A stretch of 5,700 nt of DNA from Magnetovibrio sp. Its GTDB lineage: Bacteria; Pseudomonadota; Alphaproteobacteria; Rhodospirillales; Magnetovibrionaceae. The notes below the pieces were generated by a model. It saw only the letters and a program-made list of their open reading frames with translations, was not told the origin of the DNA and did no database searches. The DNA lies in NCBI GenBank assembly GCA_016763255.1, contig JAESUA010000271.1, forward strand, positions 1 to 5,700, in the 5' to 3' direction. The first letter of the stretch is position 1, and each line of letters opens with the position of its first letter. The position numbers were made by a program, and so were the translations under genes. Positions 5,610 to 5,700 of this stretch are shown in pieces.

Positions 5610-5645
5610 AAACACCGCACGTCTTTCGGCATGCGGTGTTTTTTT
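5610..5645 (+). terminator. Intrinsic terminator of the globule-protein locus
   Basis: AACACCGCA (5611-5619) and TGCGGTGTT (5632-5640) are perfect complements. One more A-T pair lies outside the stem, with a 12-base loop between, and a run of seven T's (5639-5645) follows. It lies 58 bp after the TAG at 5552 and ends the transcription unit that begins upstream of 3625. No gene is evident in the remaining 55 bases. Confidence 0.88.
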
Positions 5646-5700
5646 ATGGCCAGCGCAAACAAGCAAAACCCTGAACCATCCACCATAAAAAATTCATCTA

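Noticed and set aside
5646..5700. ATG frame (MASANKQNPEPS...) open to the right edge as a new gene
   Set aside because: It starts directly after the terminator T-run with no ribosome binding site, and only 18 codons are visible.

Overview
The window looks like chromosomal DNA of a mid-GC alphaproteobacterium, probably of the Rhodospirillales type. The basis is a tyrosine-pathway prephenate dehydrogenase of alphaproteobacterial style next to a DUF2125 protein and a ChaC-type gamma-glutamylcyclotransferase. The second half carries two genes whose products resemble sulfur globule proteins, so a sulfur-oxidising, globule-storing organism is likely. That is an inference from low-complexity protein sequence, not from a database search.

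Layout. 1-623 (+): 3' two thirds of a prephenate/arogenate dehydrogenase gene, open at the left edge. 617-1816 (-): membrane-anchored DUF2125 protein, convergent with the first gene and overlapping it by 7 bp. 1830-1857: perfect inverted repeat in the divergent gap. 1924-2490 (+): ChaC-like gamma-glutamylcyclotransferase. 2649-3305 (+): exported Sel1/TPR-like protein. 3306-3624: AT-richer, gene-free stretch with a good sigma70-like promoter overlapped by a palindrome. 3625-4086 (+): small secreted Gly/Asn/Tyr-rich sulfur-globule-like protein. 4097-4192: two hairpins. 4207-5552 (+): an unusual gene split by an apparent 1-base frameshift near 5019. 5610-5645: a strong intrinsic terminator.

The most interesting locus is 3456-5645. 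The first gene encodes a typical small exported coat-like protein. The second, once its frame is restored (about 448 residues), joins a helix-hairpin-helix domain, a long Lys/Ala/Pro/Thr-rich histone-H1-like linker, a short hydrophobic segment and a C-terminal domain paralogous to the coat-like protein. A DNA-binding-like cytoplasmic part joined through the membrane to a globule-coat-like part recalls the logic of PhaF, which attaches polyhydroxyalkanoate granules to the nucleoid. I propose, as a hypothesis only, that it anchors or partitions sulfur globules. A strong internal ribosome binding site and in-frame ATG at 4498 could yield a second form without the helix-hairpin-helix domain.

The first half of the window is ordinary housekeeping and conserved-hypothetical content.
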